Source: Lentisphaeria bacterium UBA7640
Lineage (GTDB): Bacteria > Verrucomicrobiota > Lentisphaeria > Victivallales > Victivallaceae
Assembly: GCA_002483765.1 (NCBI GenBank)
Contig: DLIO01000112.1
Span: 1-25,252, forward strand
DNA: 25,252 nucleotides
Direction: 5' to 3'
Positions 22,351-25,252 of this stretch are shown here, one piece after another (the stretch's first letter is position 1; each line of letters starts with the position of its first letter). The notes below the pieces were generated by a model, which saw only the letters and a list, made by a program, of their open reading frames with translations, had not been told where the DNA came from and did no database searches. The translations under genes were made by a program, and so were the position numbers.

Positions 22351-22554
22351 TTAGCCATTAATTTTGGCAGTCAAACGTGCCGTCTTTTCGGTCTCGATTC
22401 TAGCGACATCGCGACGCACTTCACGGACTCTGGCAAATTTCGTCAGCTGTCCACTTCTTGACTGAATCGTCAAGTTAAGCTTTTCGCGACGCAATTCATT
22501 GATTTGGCTGTTAAGCTCGGCATCCGTCATCTGTTTTATTTCATTATTTTTCAT
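22351..22554 (-). CDS. rpmC: 50S ribosomal protein L29
   Basis: The protein has 67 residues, all helical: MTDAELNSQINELRREKLNL, then the typical LTKFARVREVRRDVARI. L29 lies by the polypeptide exit tunnel. I chose ATG at 22554 because AAGGTGG lies just upstream; the in-frame GTG at 22563 overlaps that ribosome-binding site. Confidence 0.95.
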   Translation of the reverse strand: MKNNEIKQMTDAELNSQINELRREKLNLTIQSRSGQLTKFARVREVRRDVARIETEKTARLTAKING

Positions 22555-22565
22555 CGCTTCCACCT

Positions 22566-22973
22566 TTATCGAGATAAGAATTTACAACGCAATGCTAATT
22601 TATTAGCAGCACGTGCAAATGCTTCACGAGCGGCGGTCTCTGAACAACCGCTTACTTCAAAAAGAACATGTCCTGGTCTAACTGGAGCAACCCATCCTTC
22701 GACTGCGCCTTTACCTTTACCCATCCGGACTTCCAGCGGTTTTTTAGTAAAAGATTTAGAAGGAAAAACATTGATCCAGACTTTACCAGCGCGCTTCAGA
22801 TGCCGATTAATAGCAATACGCGCAGCTTCAATTTGGTTATTGGTAATATAAGCACGGCCTAGTGATTGCAAACCGTAGTCGCCATTACTAACTTTATTAT
22901 TTGATTGGGCCAGCCCGCCATTATTTCCGCGCTGTATTTTTCTGTACTTTACCCTTTTTGGCATTAGTGCCAT
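22566..22973 (-). CDS. rplP: 50S ribosomal protein L16
   Basis: The protein has 135 residues from ATG 22973, reading MALMPKRVKYRKIQRG, which matches the normal L16 N-terminus. GGAGG lies 9 bases upstream. The frame is open for a further 31 codons but that extension is not L16-like. The coding region overlaps the 3' end of rpsC by 53 bases, so its ribosome-binding site lies inside rpsC. L16 organises the A-site region of the large subunit. Confidence 0.95.
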   Translation of the reverse strand: MALMPKRVKYRKIQRGNNGGLAQSNNKVSNGDYGLQSLGRAYITNNQIEAARIAINRHLKRAGKVWINVFPSKSFTKKPLEVRMGKGKGAVEGWVAPVRPGHVLFEVSGCSETAAREAFARAANKLALRCKFLSR

Positions 22974-23613
22974 AATTCTGTTCCTCCGTAACTTCGTTGT
23001 GACAAATCCAGACTTTAATCCCGATTTTTCCTGCTGTAGTATTCGCCTCAATAAAGCCATAATCAATATTAGCTCTCAGCGTGTGCAGCGGAGTCCGACC
23101 TTCTTTATACTGTTCGGAACGCGCTAGCTCAGCGCCACCGAGGCGGCCACTGGCATGAATCTTAATACCATCAACTCCCATATCCATGGCAGTCTGAATG
23201 GATCTTTTCATAGCGCGACGGAAACCGATACGACGTTCCAATTGCATTGCTATATTTTCAGCAACTAATTGGGCGTTTGTTTCGGCACGTCTGATTTCGC
23301 CAATATCAATGATAACTTCTTTGTTATTGGTCAGCTTAGTGATTTCTCCACGCAAAATATCAAGTTCAGCGCCTTTTTTCCCGATTAAAATACCAGGACG
23401 GGCGGTAAAAATAGTGATACGCACCCGATTAGAGGCGCGTGCGATCTGAATTCTAGCAATTGCTGCTCCGACAAATTTACCACGGATAAATTCGCGAATT
23501 TTCTGGTCTTCATGTAACCAGTCGCCAAAAACACTTTTTTTGGCAAACCAGCGAGATTCCCAGTTCTTGGTCAGGGCTGTTCTCAGCCCAATAGGATTTA
23601 CTTTTTGTCCCAC
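22921..23613 (-). CDS. rpsC: 30S ribosomal protein S3
   Basis: The protein has 230 residues. The start is GTG (GQKVNPIGLRTALTKNWESR) with AGAGGAAG upstream. A KH domain with GILIGKKGAELDIL is followed by the S3 C-terminal block RLGGAELARSEQYKEGRTPL. S3 shapes the mRNA entry channel. The last 17 codons overlap rplP in another frame and encode a basic tail (NAKKGKVQKNTARK). Confidence 0.97.
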   Translation of the reverse strand: MGQKVNPIGLRTALTKNWESRWFAKKSVFGDWLHEDQKIREFIRGKFVGAAIARIQIARASNRVRITIFTARPGILIGKKGAELDILRGEITKLTNNKEVIIDIGEIRRAETNAQLVAENIAMQLERRIGFRRAMKRSIQTAMDMGVDGIKIHASGRLGGAELARSEQYKEGRTPLHTLRANIDYGFIEANTTAGKIGIKVWICHNEVTEEQNYGTNAKKGKVQKNTARK

Positions 23614-23629
23614 GTTGACTTCCTCTTGA

Positions 23630-23962
23630 TTAGTTATCCGTCAGAATGATCGTAAAATGACTGGTTCTTTTCTGTATTCTACCAGCTGAACCACGGGCTC
23701 TCGGACGGAAACGCTTGATGATTGGGCCGGGGCCGACCAATGCTGATTTAATCTCAAGTGCTTCGCGCTTGAGATCATGATTGTTTTCGGCATTGGCAAT
23801 CGCGGAGCGTAACGTCTTACCGAGCAAGCGTGCCGCTTTACGCGGGCTCAAGTCAGTAATCGCCAACGCTTCCGTTACAGGTTTTCCCTGAATCAGGCGT
23901 GACACCTGACGTGCTTTCTCTGGAGAGATTCGCACGTTTTTTGTAATTGCTTGTACTTCCAT
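23630..23962 (-). CDS. rplV: 50S ribosomal protein L22
   Basis: The 110 residues start with VQAITKNVRISPEKARQVSR and end with the beta-hairpin region PRARGSAGRIQKRTSHFTII that lines the exit tunnel. In the usual S10 operon rpsS (S19) precedes it; here the preceding gene, 15 bases away, encodes an exported non-ribosomal protein. Confidence 0.97.
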   Translation of the reverse strand: MEVQAITKNVRISPEKARQVSRLIQGKPVTEALAITDLSPRKAARLLGKTLRSAIANAENNHDLKREALEIKSALVGPGPIIKRFRPRARGSAGRIQKRTSHFTIILTDN

Positions 23963-23977
23963 AGTTTTCTCTGATCA

Positions 23978-24808
23978 TTATTTACTGTTTTCAATACTTG
24001 TACTGACTTCCATTCCAGGAGCCAGCTCCTTGATACTGCCCTCACTAACCACAGCTGCAGCAACATTCGGACGAACCGAAATCACCGTCAATCTGATTTT
24101 AGTTCCAGCATAAAAATTTAGTCCGCAGAAAATACCCTGCGCCAACCCTGCTGGCAGTACCACAATTTGCAAATCGTCATCGACCGCTAGCAACCTGCAT
24201 CTGGTTACCGCTTGATCATCTGATTTCGGATTTGCAAGATACCAGGTTTTGCGTGCATTGTCGCGGAGTTCGTCGATTTTCAACGCTAACTCGGCGCTTT
24301 GCAGTTGGCTAACGGGTAATTTACTCGTTAAAGCCTGCGCATAGTCACAAAATTCAACCGCCTTCAGGGCAAGCTGCCGGCTGTCTTCGGATAATCTCGC
24401 CAAACTCTCTAAAAGTTGTTCTTCCCGTTTGCTGGTTTGATGTTTCTCCCTGCTTGCCAGGGTCGCAGCAATACTCAACCGGAGCCGACGATAATCCTCG
24501 TTCTGTTTCTGATATCTTTCTAATGTTTCAATCAACTTCTTATGCAACAGATTTCGTTCTCCAATCAGGGCTTCCCTTCCCTGATCATCCTGTTGCCCGT
24601 ATGTTTTACGGGTTTCTTCGATTTCGCTATGCGTTACCGCTGATTCTGCATCTTTGAACCTAACAGTACCGGATATACCGAAACTTTGTCCACCCATATC
24701 TCCTTTTTTTGTGTCCCCGGCAGCGTAAGTGCTAGAAAACAACAAAACCATCAACAAAAATGTCGTAATACTGGAACATCGTTCATGAATAATGTTTTTC
24801 AGCATCAT
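23978..24808 (-). CDS. Exported coiled-coil protein of unknown function heading the ribosomal operon
   Basis: The protein has 276 residues from ATG 24808. A basic start is followed by a hydrophobic stretch (TTFLLMVLLFSSTYAA), a signal peptide cleaved near residue 29/30. Residues of about 75-190 form a charged helical or coiled-coil region (LLHKKLIETLERYQKQNEDY). The last 65 residues look like a small beta-domain: VVLPAGLAQGIFCGLNFYAG, then AAAVVSEGSIKELAPGMEV. I do not recognise a family. GGAG lies 9 bases upstream of this ATG and a good promoter lies just behind it; an in-frame TTG at 24850 would fall inside that promoter and is rejected. It is probably co-transcribed with rplV onward, which is unexpected for an envelope protein. 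Confidence 0.7.
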   Translation of the reverse strand: MMLKNIIHERCSSITTFLLMVLLFSSTYAAGDTKKGDMGGQSFGISGTVRFKDAESAVTHSEIEETRKTYGQQDDQGREALIGERNLLHKKLIETLERYQKQNEDYRRLRLSIAATLASREKHQTSKREEQLLESLARLSEDSRQLALKAVEFCDYAQALTSKLPVSQLQSAELALKIDELRDNARKTWYLANPKSDDQAVTRCRLLAVDDDLQIVVLPAGLAQGIFCGLNFYAGTKIRLTVISVRPNVAAAVVSEGSIKELAPGMEVSTSIENSK

Positions 24809-24830
24809 AAATCCGAGCTCCAATACCAAA

Positions 24831-24858
24831 CTTTTACAGTTTAACGCCAAATTGTCAA
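24831..24858 (-). promoter_or_regulatory. Promoter for the exported protein and ribosomal protein operon
   Basis: On the minus strand, TTGACA (24858-24853, a perfect -35) is separated by 16 bases from TAAAAG (24836-24831). The start of transcription would be near 24824, leaving a leader of about 16 bases with GGAG at 24821-24818 before the ATG at 24808. No room for another promoter exists between this gene and rplV. Confidence 0.55.
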
Positions 24859-24877
24859 TAGCAGGAAACCTGTGTCA

Positions 24878-24893
24878 TCGCATTAATATGCGA
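24878..24893. promoter_or_regulatory. Inverted repeat upstream of the ribosomal operon promoter
   Basis: TCGCAT, TAAT, ATGCGA: two perfect 6-base arms around a 4-base centre, with the nearer edge 20 bases upstream of the -35 hexamer on the minus strand. It is a possible regulator binding site, but short enough to be chance. Confidence 0.25.
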
Positions 24894-25165
24894 ACTCACA
24901 AGACGCTTAAGTTAGCATCACTATTAAAAAATAACAGCCTGAAAAAGAAAAACTTTCACTAATCTTCAAGATTTCATAAAAAAATCACAGTTATTATTCT
25001 AATACGGCCTTTAACTACCTGGAGTTTGCTTAGAAACAACCTTCAGTTTACCTTGTAAATATATTACCTAAGTGTTGCGCCGGCATCCTTTTTTTAACGT
25101 AATGATTTTTATTAAGTTGGCACAGAAAAATTATAACCTTAAACAGAACAATAACAGCGATAACT

Positions 25166-25203
25166 TTTGTTCTAAATTAGCGCGCGCATAATGCGCGCGC
25201 TAA
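25166..25203 (+). repeat. GC-rich palindromic element, copy 3 (intergenic)
   Basis: The core (GC)4-ATAAT-(GC)4 at 25180-25200 is identical to copies 1 and 2. The inverted repeat extends only to TTA/TAA (25177-25203, apart from the centre). The left flank TTTGTT-C-TAAATT (25166-25178) matches copy 1 with one mismatch, so similarity extends beyond what the palindrome needs. Confidence 0.85.
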
Positions 25204-25252
25204 CCCAACTTCCGCGGGCAGAAAAAATCAAAAAAGTTTTCCACCTCAAAAC

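Larger units (their letters stand above)
24859..25252. other. Gene-free right-hand flank
   Basis: This is AT-rich sequence with no credible ORF or RNA gene. It holds a small inverted repeat at 24878-24893 and the third palindromic element at 25166-25203. The small repeat lies 20 bases upstream of the -35 of the ribosomal operon promoter. Beyond these I see nothing I can assign. Confidence 0.6.

Noticed and set aside
22974..23066. 31-residue N-terminal extension of L16
   Set aside because: Known L16 proteins begin at (M)LMPKR; ATG 22973 has GGAGG at a good distance.
8885..25203. The three palindromes as a CRISPR-like array
   Set aside because: They are 4 to 12 kb apart, with no regular spacers and no cas genes.
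1..25252. tRNA, rRNA, insertion sequences or phage genes
   Set aside because: I found no transposase or integrase motifs and no sequence I could fold as tRNA or recognise as rRNA.

Overview
This is a bacterial chromosomal window of moderate-to-low GC, from a Gram-negative: it carries a Wza-type outer-membrane polysaccharide export lipoprotein, two lipoboxes and SecY. The ribosomal block has no L30 gene between S5 and L15, which is seen in several lineages including Chlamydiae. With the large secreted GH9/LamG protein and the developmental-type phosphatase/kinase regulator, this makes a PVC-superphylum member (Lentisphaerota-like) my best guess. That placement is inference only; there is no rRNA in the window.

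Layout, plus strand: 1-210 holds a degenerate CTCT-rich repeat and a promoter. Positions 245-1648 encode a phytoene-desaturase-like FAD oxidoreductase. A promoter at 1722-1749 opens an exopolysaccharide operon (1800-8880): STAS anti-sigma-factor antagonist, polyprenyl-phosphate sugar transferase, a chimeric nucleotidyltransferase/beta-helix protein, a GumC/Wzz-like co-polymerase, a Wza-like export lipoprotein and an O-antigen-ligase/Wzy-like polymerase. A GC-rich palindrome follows, then a PEGA-like lipoprotein translationally coupled to a 1110-residue GH9 glycosidase (8959-12794).

Layout, minus strand, read right to left: a promoter at 24858-24831 drives an exported coiled-coil protein and then rplV-rpsC-rplP-rpmC-rpsQ-rplN-rplX-rplE-rpsN-rpsH-rplF-rplR-rpsE-rplO-secY. 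Next come a cytidylate kinase fused to a YbgC-type thioesterase, and a signalling cassette: receiver-PP2C-HATPase regulator, Hpt protein and nucleotidyltransferase. The cassette converges on the GH9 gene with only two bases between stop codons.

Two themes stand out. First, the Hpt protein, the receiver/phosphatase/kinase protein and the STAS protein at the head of the polysaccharide operon together match the parts list of the HptB-HsbR-HsbA (Pseudomonas) and SypE-SypA (Vibrio) partner-switching circuits that control biofilm polysaccharide. Second, a dispersed GC-rich palindrome, (GC)4-ATAAT-(GC)4, occurs three times with an identical 21-bp core in the same orientation. Two copies are intergenic and one lies in frame inside the nucleotidyltransferase gene.
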